Of a DNA stretch of 64,000 nucleotides, positions 1 through 8,623 are shown piece by piece (position 1 is the stretch's first letter; each line of letters begins with the position of its first letter). The notes beneath the pieces were generated by a model. It saw only the letters and a program-made list of their open reading frames with translations, did not search any database and was not told where the DNA came from. This DNA is from Clostridiaceae bacterium. GTDB lineage: Bacteria > Bacillota > Clostridia > Lachnospirales > Lachnospiraceae. The DNA is taken from contig QXXC01000011.1 of the NCBI GenBank assembly GCA_009911305.1, positions 38,758 to 102,757 on the forward strand, in the 5' to 3' direction. The position numbers and the translations under genes are program-made.

Positions 1-627
1 CTTCTGTGGCTCCTGATCCCGTTCAAATCCCCGAATATGGGATGGTTTATCGGCCAGGGCCTGCGTGAGACGATTCAGCTTGACGTGATTGGGGCCAGCA
101 TGATCCTGAATGACTTCCTTGGATTTTCCATTGGCCCGAATTTTTATTTTCCGACAGGCATGATCCTGTTTTTCCTGTTGTTCTGCTTTCTGGTCGGGGC
201 ATTTTTCAAGAGCAAGCACGGCATTGCGATTTCAGCCGTGGGAAGCAGCAACAGCTTTTCTGAAGCATCGGGCTTAAATATCAACCGGAACCGGATTCTT
301 GCCAACATCCTTTCCACGATTCTGGGCGCGATTGGCATTGTGGTGTATTCCCAGAGCTACGGCTATGCGCAGCTTTATAATGCGCCTCTGACCATGGCCT
401 TTGCGGCGGTGGCGGCGATCCTGATCGGCGGCGCTTCGGCCCAGAGGGCAAAGGTATCGCATGTTATTTTAGGCGTATTCCTGTTCCAGGGTCTTCTGAC
501 CTCCGCGCTCCCGGTCGCGAACCGTGTGTTTGCCGGAACCGATCTGTCGGAGGTTATGCGTATGGTGATTCAGAACGGCATTATTCTTTATGCTCTGACG
601 CAGGTTAGGAAAGGGGGTAAGGGCTGA
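1..627 (+). CDS. ABC transporter permease, BPD_transp_2 family (5' partial)
   Basis: The reading frame is open from the first base, so the gene begins outside the window; 208 C-terminal residues are present. It is a membrane permease of the family that serves sugar, nucleoside (BmpA/NupP/NupQ-like) and branched-chain amino-acid importers. The signature is the cytoplasmic loop GISAVGSSNSFSEASGLN, corresponding to the 'G.N..AA..SGIN' coupling-helix region that contacts the ATPase, followed by hydrophobic segments with LIGGASAQ. The stop codon overlaps the next start (TGATG at 625-629), so the two permeases are translationally coupled and probably form a heterodimer. The ATPase and binding protein must lie upstream. 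Substrate is inferred only from the paired-permease layout; purine nucleosides are the best guess. Confidence 0.85.
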   Translation, partial: LLWLLIPFKSPNMGWFIGQGLRETIQLDVIGASMILNDFLGFSIGPNFYFPTGMILFFLLFCFLVGAFFKSKHGIAISAVGSSNSFSEASGLNINRNRILANILSTILGAIGIVVYSQSYGYAQLYNAPLTMAFAAVAAILIGGASAQRAKVSHVILGVFLFQGLLTSALPVANRVFAGTDLSEVMRMVIQNGIILYALTQVRKGGKG

Positions 628-1904
628 TGGAAAACAAGTCTACTGCCGTAAAGGCGCTTACATGGATCGGCGATAACCTTGTTACCCTGATTTTCCTGTT
701 ATTCACGATCATCGGGCTGTCTGTTTCGGAGGTATCGTTTAGCTGGTTTTTAGGCGAGCTGACGGGGCGTCTTTACAGGAACAGCTTCCTCGTATTATCC
801 CTGATTATCCCGGTTATCGCCGGGCTGGGACTGAACTTCGGTATTGTAGTCGGCGCGATGGCCGGGCAGATCGCGGTGGTGTTTATCCGCTTCTTTGAGC
901 TGGGCGGCATCAGCGGCTTTTTACTGGCTGTCCTTTTGTCCACTCCTCTGGCGGTGCTGTTTGGCTGGATGACCGGACGTCTGTACAACAAGACAAGGGG
1001 GCAGGAGATGATCGCCAGCCTGATCGTCGGCTATTTTGCCAACGGCGTGTACCAGTTCCTGTTCCTGTTTGTGGTGGGCGTGATCATCAAGGTTCCGGCG
1101 AACCATCCCTTAATCAAGCCGGACGGGATCGGCATCCGTTCTACCGTGGATTTAGGCATGGCGGATAAGGGCGGCCTTAAGTACGCGCTTGATAATATCG
1201 AAAAGATTCCGTTCACGCACGCTTTGATCCTGATCGCATCGGCGATTCTGATTCTCCAGATCCTGCGTTTTGTCCGCAATAAGACAGCGATGCAGATGAA
1301 GAAGAACCGGATCATGACCATCATCAATATGGCGCTGTGCGTGATTGTGATCGGGATTGGGGCATACTCGATTTCAGCGAAGAACAGCCTGACCGTGGTG
1401 GCCAAGGTTCCGGTGGTGACGGTGCTTCTGATTGCCGCGCTCTGTGTGTTTACGGAGCTGATTTTGAAGACAAAGCTGGGCCAGGATTTCAAGGCTGTGG
1501 GCCAGAGCCAGCGCATCGCCGAGGTTTCCGGTATCAATGTGGATAAGACGCGTATCATTGCGGTTATCCTTTCCACTGTTCTGGCAGCGTGGGGACAGGT
1601 GATCTTTCTCCAGAATGTGGGAACACTGAATACGTATAATGCGCATTCACAGGTCGGCATGTTTGCCGTGGCTTCCATCCTGGTGGGCGGCGCGTCCACC
1701 TCCAAAGCGACGGTCAGCCAGGCTCTGATTGGAACGATCCTGTTTAACGCGATGTTTATCATGTCCCCGGAGATCGGCCAGGCAGTGTTCGGCCAGGCGC
1801 TTCTGGGTGAATATTTCCGTACCTTTATGGTATACGGCGTCATCGGTTTTGCCCTGGGGCTTTATGTCTGGAAGGCAAACCGCAAGAGCAGGCTTACGAT
1901 TTGA
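627..1904 (+). CDS. ABC transporter permease, BPD_transp_2 family (nucleoside/sugar type)
   Basis: 425-residue integral membrane protein, second permease of the importer that begins off the left edge. The N-terminal half holds several hydrophobic helices; the coupling loop appears near residues 285-305 (GQDFKAVGQSQRIAEVSGIN) and is followed by the GTLNTYNAHSQVGMFAVA and LVGGAST segments typical of the family. Length and architecture fit the longer YufP/NupP-like partner, while the upstream gene is the shorter partner. The start is the ATG overlapping the preceding stop. The gene ends 40 bp before a strong intrinsic terminator, so it is the last gene of the operon. The exact substrate cannot be read from the sequence. 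Confidence 0.88.
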   Translation: MENKSTAVKALTWIGDNLVTLIFLLFTIIGLSVSEVSFSWFLGELTGRLYRNSFLVLSLIIPVIAGLGLNFGIVVGAMAGQIAVVFIRFFELGGISGFLLAVLLSTPLAVLFGWMTGRLYNKTRGQEMIASLIVGYFANGVYQFLFLFVVGVIIKVPANHPLIKPDGIGIRSTVDLGMADKGGLKYALDNIEKIPFTHALILIASAILILQILRFVRNKTAMQMKKNRIMTIINMALCVIVIGIGAYSISAKNSLTVVAKVPVVTVLLIAALCVFTELILKTKLGQDFKAVGQSQRIAEVSGINVDKTRIIAVILSTVLAAWGQVIFLQNVGTLNTYNAHSQVGMFAVASILVGGASTSKATVSQALIGTILFNAMFIMSPEIGQAVFGQALLGEYFRTFMVYGVIGFALGLYVWKANRKSRLTI

Positions 1905-1944
1905 TAAAAGCAGGGCGGCCGGACGCGTTCCGGGCGCTGTGAGG

Positions 1945-1980
1945 ATTAGGATACCATTTTAAACGGGTATCCTAATTTTT
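1945..1980 (+). terminator. Rho-independent terminator of the ABC importer operon
   Basis: Perfect 11-bp inverted repeat (ATTAGGATACC at 1945-1955 with GGTATCCTAAT at 1966-1976), a 10-nt loop and a run of T to 1980. Confidence 0.92.
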
Positions 1981-2079
1981 ATGGCTGGGAGCTCACACTA
2001 TCTTTGCCGGAAGATTGCAGAGAAAACGCGGCGGATGCGGCGCTTTGCAGCCCTGCCTGAGAAAAGAGGATAAAATAGA

Positions 2080-2868
2080 ATGGAAATAGAAGAGCAGATT
2101 GCACGTCTGGAAGTGAATGCAGCGAAAGCGGAGGAGGCCTGGCAATCGGAGAAGGAACGGTTTGAGCGGATCCGGGCCGTGTGCGATAAGAATGCCGAAG
2201 CAATCTGCAGAATGAATGTGCATTGGATGGAGTCTGTGCATGAGGGGACGGGCAAAGCGCAGGGTGAAGGAGGCTCCTGGCAGAGATCGGTGAGGCGCTT
2301 TGAGAGGAAGTGCAGGGATTTAAAGGGATGGCCGCACAGGGGCGAAAAGGAGTGGATTAACCTGCAGTCCCGCCTGAAGGAGGCGCAGTTTGAGCTCAAA
2401 TGGATTGAAAACCAAATGTATGACTGTGCCAGGGGCCAGCGCCGCAAATTGCTGGCCAGGCTTAAGGCTGAGAAGGAGCGCTGCGGCGATCTGGAGCAGG
2501 CGCAGCTTGCGGTCGAACAGTGGGAAGCCCTGTATCTGATGTTTATGAAAGATCTGGAACGGCGGAGGGATTCGTGGATGGACGAGCGTTTTTATGAGAT
2601 GGAACGCAGGGATATCCGCGCTAAAATGGCGTGCTGCGCTCCATACTGCGCCCCGATCATTCAAATCGTTTCCGATCATCTGAGAAGCTTAGACCAGAAG
2701 ATCTTTGGATCCGGAGAGAAAATCCCGGATGAGATATGTGAGGAAATCGAGTATTACGCGGTGGGAATTCTGTTTCTGGAATATCATCTGTATAATTACA
2801 GGCAGGCTGAAGCGCGCATGGGCGCTATGGCCCATGAGCTGGACAGGCTGAAAGAGAGGCTTTCGTGA
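2080..2868 (+). CDS. Coiled-coil protein of unknown function
   Basis: 262 residues, predicted soluble, no signal peptide or membrane segment. Most of the chain is charged and rich in E, K, R, A and L with heptad-like spacing (residues 1-50, 75-165 and the last 25), indicating long coiled coils. A central Cys-containing patch (MACCAPYCAP, near residues 188-197) interrupts the helices; the Cys pattern C-C-x3-C is noticeable but is not a metal motif I recognise. It stands alone between a terminator and a convergent kinase gene. The start has an AGAGGA-type ribosome site about 8 nt upstream. I do not recognise the family; a structural or cell-division-associated role would be a guess. Confidence 0.7.
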   Translation: MEIEEQIARLEVNAAKAEEAWQSEKERFERIRAVCDKNAEAICRMNVHWMESVHEGTGKAQGEGGSWQRSVRRFERKCRDLKGWPHRGEKEWINLQSRLKEAQFELKWIENQMYDCARGQRRKLLARLKAEKERCGDLEQAQLAVEQWEALYLMFMKDLERRRDSWMDERFYEMERRDIRAKMACCAPYCAPIIQIVSDHLRSLDQKIFGSGEKIPDEICEEIEYYAVGILFLEYHLYNYRQAEARMGAMAHELDRLKERLS

Positions 2869-2912
2869 CAGCAGCCGCAGGTTCGGCGATGAATGAGCAG
2901 GGGGCCGAAAGG

Positions 2913-3878
2913 TCAGGGGCTTTGAAAAATGTTCCGGAATTCCTGCTCTGTCAGCGTGGAACCCTGCACCCCCACAACAGCCGCAGCCACGCGGCCTGCT
3001 GTCTCTATGGCCTCCCTCATCGGGCGGCCGAGGCTTAAGCATCCCATCACTGCCCCGATATGGGAATCTCCGGCTCCGATGGCGTCAACGATCCTGGCCG
3101 GAACAGCGGGAATATAGTAAGAGAGGCCGTCCGGCTGCAGGCAAAAGCAGCCCTGCTCTCCCAGGGTGACGATGACTGTATTACCTGTTTCGGACAGCAG
3201 AATCCGCGCGGCCCGCTCGACAGGCGTTTCCCCGCAGGACAGCTCCGGCTCCTTTTCCTTTCCTTCACTGAGCGCAAGGGCTTCGGATTCATTGATGTGC
3301 AGCACAGGGTGAAGCGCATAAAGCCTCTTCATTTTTTCTTTTTCTATAAAAATGCCCCTGGGACCCGGAGCGAAAAACAGCTCGCGATCCGGATAGCATT
3401 CCAGATATTCAATCAGTTCATATCCGGTGGGCTCTTCGATTTCCAGTCCGCAGATGTAGACCATGTCAAAGGAGTCATTGTCAAACGCCTCCATCCAGGC
3501 TTGGTGAAACGTATATTCCGCCCCGTGCCATGATAAAAAGGTGCGCTCTCCGCCTGACTCGACGAGGCAGTAGCAGCAGCCGTTTTCCTGATCCGGAACG
3601 CGGATCGCGGCGGGAAAGCCTCTCTTTTCCAGCTCCCGGGCCGTGAATTCACCGTACAGGCCGGTTCCGACCGGAGAGATGAGAGTCACCGGGGCGCCAA
3701 AGAGGCGGATGGCGGAGGCTGTGTTGTAGGCGCAGCCGCCGAGGGAGAGCGTGTGGCCGGTGGGATGCAGATCCTCCTGGGTGCGCGGGAGGTGGTGGAG
3801 ATTGATGATGATGTCCACGCAGGTGGAGCCGATGGCAAGGATATGCTTTGGGAAGCGGGGAAATTGGTTCTGGGTCAT
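2913..3878 (-). CDS. PfkB/ribokinase-family carbohydrate or nucleoside kinase
   Basis: 321 residues, the usual length for the family. It should transfer phosphate from ATP to a sugar or nucleoside hydroxyl in the cytoplasm. The N-terminal signature is ILAIGSTCVDIIINL followed by the Gly-rich substrate loop LSLGGCAYNTASA (around residues 46-58); the C-terminal ATP/anion-hole signature is IGAGDSHIGA with the catalytic base Asp near residue 271. The start ATG has an AAAGGAG ribosome site. It is transcribed divergently from the downstream MATE gene. Neighbourhood with a nucleoside/sugar importer is suggestive of a salvage kinase, but the substrate cannot be assigned. Confidence 0.88.
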   Translation of the reverse strand: MTQNQFPRFPKHILAIGSTCVDIIINLHHLPRTQEDLHPTGHTLSLGGCAYNTASAIRLFGAPVTLISPVGTGLYGEFTARELEKRGFPAAIRVPDQENGCCYCLVESGGERTFLSWHGAEYTFHQAWMEAFDNDSFDMVYICGLEIEEPTGYELIEYLECYPDRELFFAPGPRGIFIEKEKMKRLYALHPVLHINESEALALSEGKEKEPELSCGETPVERAARILLSETGNTVIVTLGEQGCFCLQPDGLSYYIPAVPARIVDAIGAGDSHIGAVMGCLSLGRPMREAIETAGRVAAAVVGVQGSTLTEQEFRNIFQSP

Positions 3879-3999
3879 GGGGAACTCCTTTCTTTATGCT
3901 GTGTCTGCGCGGTTACGGTTCGTGCGCCGGCCAGTGCAAAGCGTGTTACCGGGCTCAGCCCGGCAGGGGCGGGGGCCGTAACGAAATCTGAGAAAGTGC

Positions 4000-4028
4000 T
4001 TGCAAAGTCCCGCGCAAAACAGTACAAT
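4000..4028 (+). promoter_or_regulatory. Sigma-A-type promoter for the MATE gene
   Basis: TTGCAA at 4000-4005, 17-nt spacer, TACAAT at 4023-4028. It lies 110 bp before the MATE start and makes the longer upstream in-frame start implausible. Confidence 0.7.
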
Positions 4029-4137
4029 GATTTTAGCTTCACTTTACATCCTTTGCAGGAGCGTGAAATGGAGCTGTTTTGTTACAGTCCACATAAACAA
4101 TAATGACTCATATTTCATGGAAGGAGCGCGATTACCC

Positions 4138-5508
4138 ATGAAGAAGTCCTATGAAATGGACATGTGCAGCGGTTCGGTTGTGAAAAAGGTTTTGTCGTTT
4201 TCGACGCCGCTTATGCTGTCCGGTGTTCTGCAATTACTTTTTAACGCTGCGGATGTGATTGTGGTGGGGCGGTTTGCGGGGAGACAGTCCCTGGCGGCGG
4301 TGGGGTCAACGACGGCTCTGATTAACCTGCTGGTCAATATCTTTATCGGTCTTTCGATTGGCGTAAATGTTCTGGTGGCCCGCTATTATGGGGCTAAAAA
4401 TGAGAAGGATCTCAGCGAGACGGTACATACCGCGGTGGCGGTGAGCCTGGTGAGCGGGCTGGCTTTGATTGCAGCCGGTTTTTTTGCTTCCCGGTTTATG
4501 CTGGAGCTGATGGGCACGCCGGAGGATGTACTCTATAAATCGGTGATGTATATGCAGATTTACTTTGCCGGTATGCCGGTGATCATGGCCTATAATTTCG
4601 GGAGCGCGATCCTCCGGGCTGTGGGCGATACGAAGCGGCCGCTGTATTTCCTGACCATGGCCGGGGTGATCAATGTGGCTCTGAACCTGTTTTTCGTGAT
4701 CCGGCTGAATATGGATGTGGCCGGCGTGGCGCTGGCGACGGTGCTGTCCCAGTGTATTTCAGCGGCCCTTGTGTTCCGCTGCCTGATGCAGGCGGAGGGA
4801 GGGCTTAAGCTGCGCTTAGACAAGCTCGCCATCCATAAGCGCAAGCTGATGATGATCATAAAGGTCGGGCTTCCGGCCGGCATGCAGGGGGCGATTTTCT
4901 CGATTTCCAATGTGCTGATCCAGTCGTCCGTGAATTCGTTTGGCTCCATCGCCATGGCGGGAAATACGGCTTCGCAGAATATTGAGGGCTTTATCTATGC
5001 CTCTATGAATGCGCTGTACCAGACGAATTTAAGCTTTACGAGCCAGAATATCGGCGCTCAGAAGTATTCGCGTATTAACCGCATCCTTCTGGTCTGCCAG
5101 GGAACGGTGACGGCAGTGGGCGTGATCCTGGGATTTGCGGCCATGGCCCTCTCAGGGCCGCTGCTGGGGATCTATTCCTCGGATCCGGAGGTGATCTCCT
5201 ACGGCATGCTGCGCATGTCCGTGATCTGTACCACGTACTTTATCTGCGGGTGGATGGATACCATGGTGGGAAGCATGCGGGGCATCGGCTATTCTGTCCT
5301 GCCGATGATCGTATCCCTGACAGGGGCCTGCGGGCTGCGGGTGATCTGGATCTTTACGATTTTTGCATGGCAAAGCACGCTGACAGTGCTGTATCTGTCC
5401 TACCCGGTGTCCTGGCTGGTTACGGCCACGGCGCATGTGATATGTTATCTGCTGGTCCGCCGCAGGCTGCCGAAGACGGACGGCAATACAGGAGCTTACG
5501 TCACATGA
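4138..5508 (+). CDS. MATE-family multidrug/toxin exporter
   Basis: 456 residues with the 12-helix hydrophobic pattern of the MATE family, Na+- or H+-coupled exporters of cationic drugs and metabolites in the cytoplasmic membrane. Diagnostic stretches are IVVGRFAGRQSLAAVGSTTA near residues 40-60, where the family has the 'G..LGAAALAAVG' segment, and the second-half repeat GLPAGMQGAIFSISNVLIQ. The start at 4138 is chosen because AAGGAGCG lies just upstream and the promoter occupies the region of the longer frame. The 3' end overlaps the convergent Cro-like gene by 8 bp. The substrate is unknown. Confidence 0.9.
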   Translation: MKKSYEMDMCSGSVVKKVLSFSTPLMLSGVLQLLFNAADVIVVGRFAGRQSLAAVGSTTALINLLVNIFIGLSIGVNVLVARYYGAKNEKDLSETVHTAVAVSLVSGLALIAAGFFASRFMLELMGTPEDVLYKSVMYMQIYFAGMPVIMAYNFGSAILRAVGDTKRPLYFLTMAGVINVALNLFFVIRLNMDVAGVALATVLSQCISAALVFRCLMQAEGGLKLRLDKLAIHKRKLMMIIKVGLPAGMQGAIFSISNVLIQSSVNSFGSIAMAGNTASQNIEGFIYASMNALYQTNLSFTSQNIGAQKYSRINRILLVCQGTVTAVGVILGFAAMALSGPLLGIYSSDPEVISYGMLRMSVICTTYFICGWMDTMVGSMRGIGYSVLPMIVSLTGACGLRVIWIFTIFAWQSTLTVLYLSYPVSWLVTATAHVICYLLVRRRLPKTDGNTGAYVT

Positions 5509-5728
5509 TAATGCCGTCGCAGGCGTCGCGTTTAAATTCCATAATATCGCCGGGCTGGCAGTCCAGCGCCTCACAGATGGCGTTTAAGGTGCTGAAGCGG
5601 ATCGCGCTTATCTTCCCGGTCTTGATTTTTGAAAGGTTGACGTTGGACACGCCAACCTTTTCTGACAGTTCCTTTAATGACATCTTTCGATCTGCCATGA
5701 CGCGATCCAGTCTTAATATAATGGCCAT
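5501..5728 (-). CDS. Cro/C1-type helix-turn-helix regulator (YozG-like)
   Basis: 75 residues, essentially a single HTH_3 domain. The helix-turn-helix is visible as MSLKELSEKVGVSNVNLSKIKTGK (given here only by its ends: residues 12-35), followed by FSTLNAICEALDCQPGDIMEF, the usual ending of this very short family. Start ATG at 5728 has AAAGGAT about 9 nt upstream; a longer start would run into a repeat fragment. It follows the DUF2975-like membrane-protein gene on the same strand, an arrangement seen in many Firmicutes (yoaS/yozG type), and probably regulates that operon. It converges on and overlaps the MATE gene by 8 bp. Confidence 0.85.
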   Translation of the reverse strand: MAIILRLDRVMADRKMSLKELSEKVGVSNVNLSKIKTGKISAIRFSTLNAICEALDCQPGDIMEFKRDACDGIIM

Positions 5729-5744
5729 GTTCCGGTATCCTTTC

Positions 5745-5785
5745 GGGCGTGCAGATGGCGGGAATGATTTTTCAGACACACTCTA
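5745..5785 (-). repeat. Solitary degenerate end of the 164-bp palindromic repeat (element C family)
   Basis: 38 of 41 positions match the reverse complement of the left end of the palindrome at 49892-50055: 24 identical bases (5745-5768), then a 17-base terminus with three substitutions. Its outer end, CTCTA, supplies the TAG stop codon of the gene at 5783-6388. Confidence 0.75.
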
Positions 5786-6388
5786 AAGCGTTTCATCCGA
5801 TTCCACCTGCAGGCATGTTCCATATTCAAAAATCAGGCTGAGCGCGTAAAAGAAACAGGCAAACATCAGTGGAAACAGGAACATCAATATGGATGCCCCT
5901 CTGAGAATAAAGGACGCTAAAAACAGGATCATCGCGATGGCGGCAAATATAGAATAACATCGCTTCCAATAACCTGTAATCCGTGGTGTGAAAGGGGTCT
6001 CCCCATTCTGTATGGATTGGAATACCTTTAAAATACAGTAAAAAATATAAGCGCCAATGCCGGAAACCGCAATTTGGCCGGCCAGATTCAGCGCAAAAGC
6101 AGAAAGGCTGGGCTGTCCTGCGGCATAATCATATTTTAAAGTGTGTTGAAACAGAACGTAAATCATCAGCGGCCAGCCTTTTAAGCCATTTTCCTGCTCC
6201 AGAATGCGCATGATAGAGCCCTGAAATGCGATCCCTGCGGCCAGTATAAAAAGATAAAAGAGGCCGGAGCACAGATACACGGCGATAAGGAATTTCGCGG
6301 CCTGGCAGATGGTTTTGCTCTCCTCCTGAAGGCGCGTGAGCGCGCGTGCTTTTGAATTCATATCCAGTGAGGTCTGCATATTTACCAT
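5783..6388 (-). CDS. DUF2975-like integral membrane protein
   Basis: 201 residues with four hydrophobic segments (about residues 32-55, 98-120, 140-160 and 165-187) and a short polar N-terminus. Composition, length and the downstream tiny Cro-like regulator match the DUF2975 family (YoaS-like); its molecular function is not known. The segment GETPFTPRITGYWKRC between helices 2 and 3 resembles the conserved cytosolic 'G.PF.......L' loop of that family. The start ATG at 6388 has a strong AGGAGG six nt upstream. The last codons run into a degenerate repeat end that provides the stop, so the C-terminus may have been altered by that insertion. Confidence 0.75.
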   Translation of the reverse strand: MVNMQTSLDMNSKARALTRLQEESKTICQAAKFLIAVYLCSGLFYLFILAAGIAFQGSIMRILEQENGLKGWPLMIYVLFQHTLKYDYAAGQPSLSAFALNLAGQIAVSGIGAYIFYCILKVFQSIQNGETPFTPRITGYWKRCYSIFAAIAMILFLASFILRGASILMFLFPLMFACFFYALSLIFEYGTCLQVESDETL

Positions 6389-6483
6389 AGTAATTCCTCC
6401 TTATCTGAGTAAACGTATGTCTTGGAATCTGCAGGCGCAGATACAGATAAGCCGCGCGGTACAGAGGCGCGTCTGATAATTTT

Positions 6484-6512
6484 ATTGTACCGGATTGGTC
6501 TGGATAAGTCAA
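6484..6512 (-). promoter_or_regulatory. Promoter of the DUF2975/Cro-like operon
   Basis: On the minus strand TTGACT (6512-6507), 17-nt spacer, TACAAT (6489-6484). The rest of 6389-6661 is AT-rich with no further gene or RNA that I can identify. Confidence 0.75.
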
Positions 6513-6661
6513 GAAAAAATTAATGATAAACATTAAAAAATAGTCGATATTAATAAACAAAATTGGAAAATTTCTTTTTTATGAAACCATTCTGAGAAAA
6601 GAGGCTGGATAGCATGGCGCAATTGTGATAAGATGAAAAAATCCCTGTCAAGAAAAAACAC

Positions 6662-6690
6662 TTGACACCGCCCCTGTCTTGTAGTATGCT
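6662..6690 (+). promoter_or_regulatory. Promoter of ylxM-ffh
   Basis: Consensus TTGACA at 6662-6667, 17-nt spacer, TATGCT at 6685-6690. Transcription should begin near 6697, leaving only about 10 nt before the ylxM start, including its AGGTG ribosome site. Confidence 0.75.
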
Positions 6691-6706
6691 ATCTCAGGTG
6701 ATTGAA

Positions 6707-7051
6707 ATGGAACGAATTGTAGAGCAGGGACTTTTATATGATTTCTACGGCATGCTTCTGACCATGCATCAGCGGGAGATTTATGAAGGCGTCGTGTTCC
6801 ATGATTTTTCTGTCAGCGAGATCGCCAAGGAGCAGGGAATCAGCCGGCAGGGCGTCCATGATATGATCAAGCGCTGCGACCGGATTCTGAGGAATTATGA
6901 GGAAAAGCTGAAGCTGGTGGAGAAGTTTATGAAGACCAGACAGATGGTTGAGGAGATCCACAGCCTGACCAAGGAGTTTAAGAGATGCCAGGATCCGCAT
7001 CTGATCGAACGGATCGAGAGGATTTCCGATGATATCCTGAATTTAGGATAG
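6707..7051 (+). CDS. ylxM: YlxM/p13-like SRP-associated helix-turn-helix protein
   Basis: 114 residues. The family is a small sigma-70-region-4-like helix-turn-helix protein encoded next to ffh; in streptococci and Bacillus it binds the SRP and modulates Ffh/FtsY GTPase activity. Here the N-terminal half reads as an all-helical domain with LTMHQREIYEGVVFHDFSVS followed by the HTH EIAKEQGISRQGVHDMIKRC (residues about 43-62). The C-terminal part is a charged helix. Start ATG 6707 is preceded by AGGTG; the longer frame overlaps the -35/-10 promoter and is rejected. Same operon as ffh, 81 bp downstream. Confidence 0.9.
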   Translation: MERIVEQGLLYDFYGMLLTMHQREIYEGVVFHDFSVSEIAKEQGISRQGVHDMIKRCDRILRNYEEKLKLVEKFMKTRQMVEEIHSLTKEFKRCQDPHLIERIERISDDILNLG

Positions 7052-7132
7052 GGCATTTCACTTCAGGATGTTCTGGTTTGCAGCAGGATATGATTCCGGA
7101 GGGCGTTCCGGCAGTGATACGGGAGGTTTTGA

Positions 7133-8494
7133 ATGGCTTTTGAGAGCTTGGCGGACAAATTACAGAACGTATTTAAAAATCTGACGGGAAAAGGGCGTCT
7201 GACGGAGAGCGATGTGAAGGCAGGGCTGAAGGAAGTGAAGATGGCGCTTCTGGAGGCGGATGTCAGCTTTAAGGTAGTGAAACAGTTCATCAGCTCTGTT
7301 CAGGAGAAGGCGGTCGGCCAGGATGTCTTAAACGGTCTGAATCCGGGGCAGATGGTGGTGAAGCTCGTCAACGAGGGGCTGGTGGATCTGATGGGCTCGG
7401 AGCGGACAGAGATCGCCTTAAAGCCGGGCAATGAGATCACGATCATCCTGATGGCCGGCCTCCAGGGAGCCGGTAAGACCACCACCACAGCGAAGATTGC
7501 GGGAAAGCTCAAGTCACAGGGGAGAAAGCCTCTGCTGGCGGCCTGCGACGTATATCGCCCGGCAGCGGTGGAGCAGCTCCAGAAGAACGGCGAAAAGCAG
7601 GGTGTACCGGTATTTTCGATGGGAACTGGCCATAAGCCGGTGAACATCGCCAGGGCGGCGGTGGAGCACGCGGCGAAGAACGGGTTCAATGTCGTGATCC
7701 TCGATACAGCAGGGCGTCTTCATATCGACGAGGATATGATGAACGAGCTGGTGGAGATCAAGGAGAATGTGGAGGTATTTCAGACGCTTCTGGTGGTTGA
7801 CGCCATGACCGGGCAGGACGCGGTGAATGTGGCCGGCTCCTTTGAGGAGAAGATCGGGATTGACGGCGTGATTCTGACAAAGCTGGACGGCGATACGAGG
7901 GGCGGGGCGGCCCTGTCCGTCAAGGCAGTGACCGGAAAGCCGATCCTGTATGTGGGTATGGGCGAGAAGCTCTCGGATCTGGAGCCGTTTTATCCGGATC
8001 GGATGGCGTCCAGGATTTTGGGCATGGGCGATATCCTGTCCATTATCGACAAGGCGGCGGCTGTGATCGACGAGGATCAGGCCAGGGCGCTCGGCCAGAA
8101 GCTCAAAAAGGCGGAATTTGACTACAATGATTTCCTGGAGCAGATGAACCAGATCAAGAAGATGGGCGGCATGGCCAGTATTTTGAGCATGATGCCCGGC
8201 ATGAACCAGATAAAGGATCTGGATCTGGATGGCAATGAGAAAGCCATGGGCCGCGTGGAAGCCATTATTCTGTCCATGACGGCAGAGGAGCGAAGAGATC
8301 CGGATCTGATGAATCCCTCGCGCAAGAAGCGCATCGCCAGGGGGGCCGGCGTGGATATCGCGGAGGTCAACCGCCTGGTCAAGCAGTTCGGGGAGATGAA
8401 GAAGATGATGAAGCAGCTTCCCGGCATGATGGGAGGCGGAAAGCGCAGAGGAGGCCTGGGCGGCATGTTTGGGAAGATGAAGCTGCCGTTTTAG
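7133..8494 (+). CDS. ffh: Signal recognition particle protein Ffh (SRP54)
   Basis: 453 residues, normal length. Cytosolic GTPase that binds signal sequences of nascent membrane and secreted proteins and docks with FtsY (also in this window at 44415). Domain order: N helical bundle (1-95), G domain with P-loop GLQGAGKT at 109-116, DTAGR and TKLDGDTRGG GTPase motifs, and a Met-rich M domain from about residue 325 ending in repeated GGM/KMMKQ segments that bind SRP RNA and signal peptides. GGGAGG ribosome site. No SRP RNA gene was seen nearby. A weak G-rich hairpin without a T tract lies between ffh and rpsP. Confidence 0.97.
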   Translation: MAFESLADKLQNVFKNLTGKGRLTESDVKAGLKEVKMALLEADVSFKVVKQFISSVQEKAVGQDVLNGLNPGQMVVKLVNEGLVDLMGSERTEIALKPGNEITIILMAGLQGAGKTTTTAKIAGKLKSQGRKPLLAACDVYRPAAVEQLQKNGEKQGVPVFSMGTGHKPVNIARAAVEHAAKNGFNVVILDTAGRLHIDEDMMNELVEIKENVEVFQTLLVVDAMTGQDAVNVAGSFEEKIGIDGVILTKLDGDTRGGAALSVKAVTGKPILYVGMGEKLSDLEPFYPDRMASRILGMGDILSIIDKAAAVIDEDQARALGQKLKKAEFDYNDFLEQMNQIKKMGGMASILSMMPGMNQIKDLDLDGNEKAMGRVEAIILSMTAEERRDPDLMNPSRKKRIARGAGVDIAEVNRLVKQFGEMKKMMKQLPGMMGGGKRRGGLGGMFGKMKLPF

Positions 8495-8623
8495 GCGTAA
8501 CATGGTTAGTATGATGCGGTTCGTATGATAAGCGGTTTCATTCCCCTTTGAGGGGGATGGGAGCGGATGTACAGCCTGCATTATCTATATTATAGAAAGA
8601 ACATTTAAGGGAGGTGAATGAAG

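Noticed and set aside
1031..1843. 270-codon antisense frame over the second permease
   Set aside because: Mirror of hydrophobic codons of a clear permease; no start signal.
7514..8581. 355-codon antisense frame over ffh
   Set aside because: Shadow of ffh: His/Leu-rich translation, no ribosome site and no family features.
8495..8617. G-rich hairpin between ffh and rpsP as a terminator
   Set aside because: Short stem (ATTCCCC/GGGGGAT with a wobble) and no T tract on either side.
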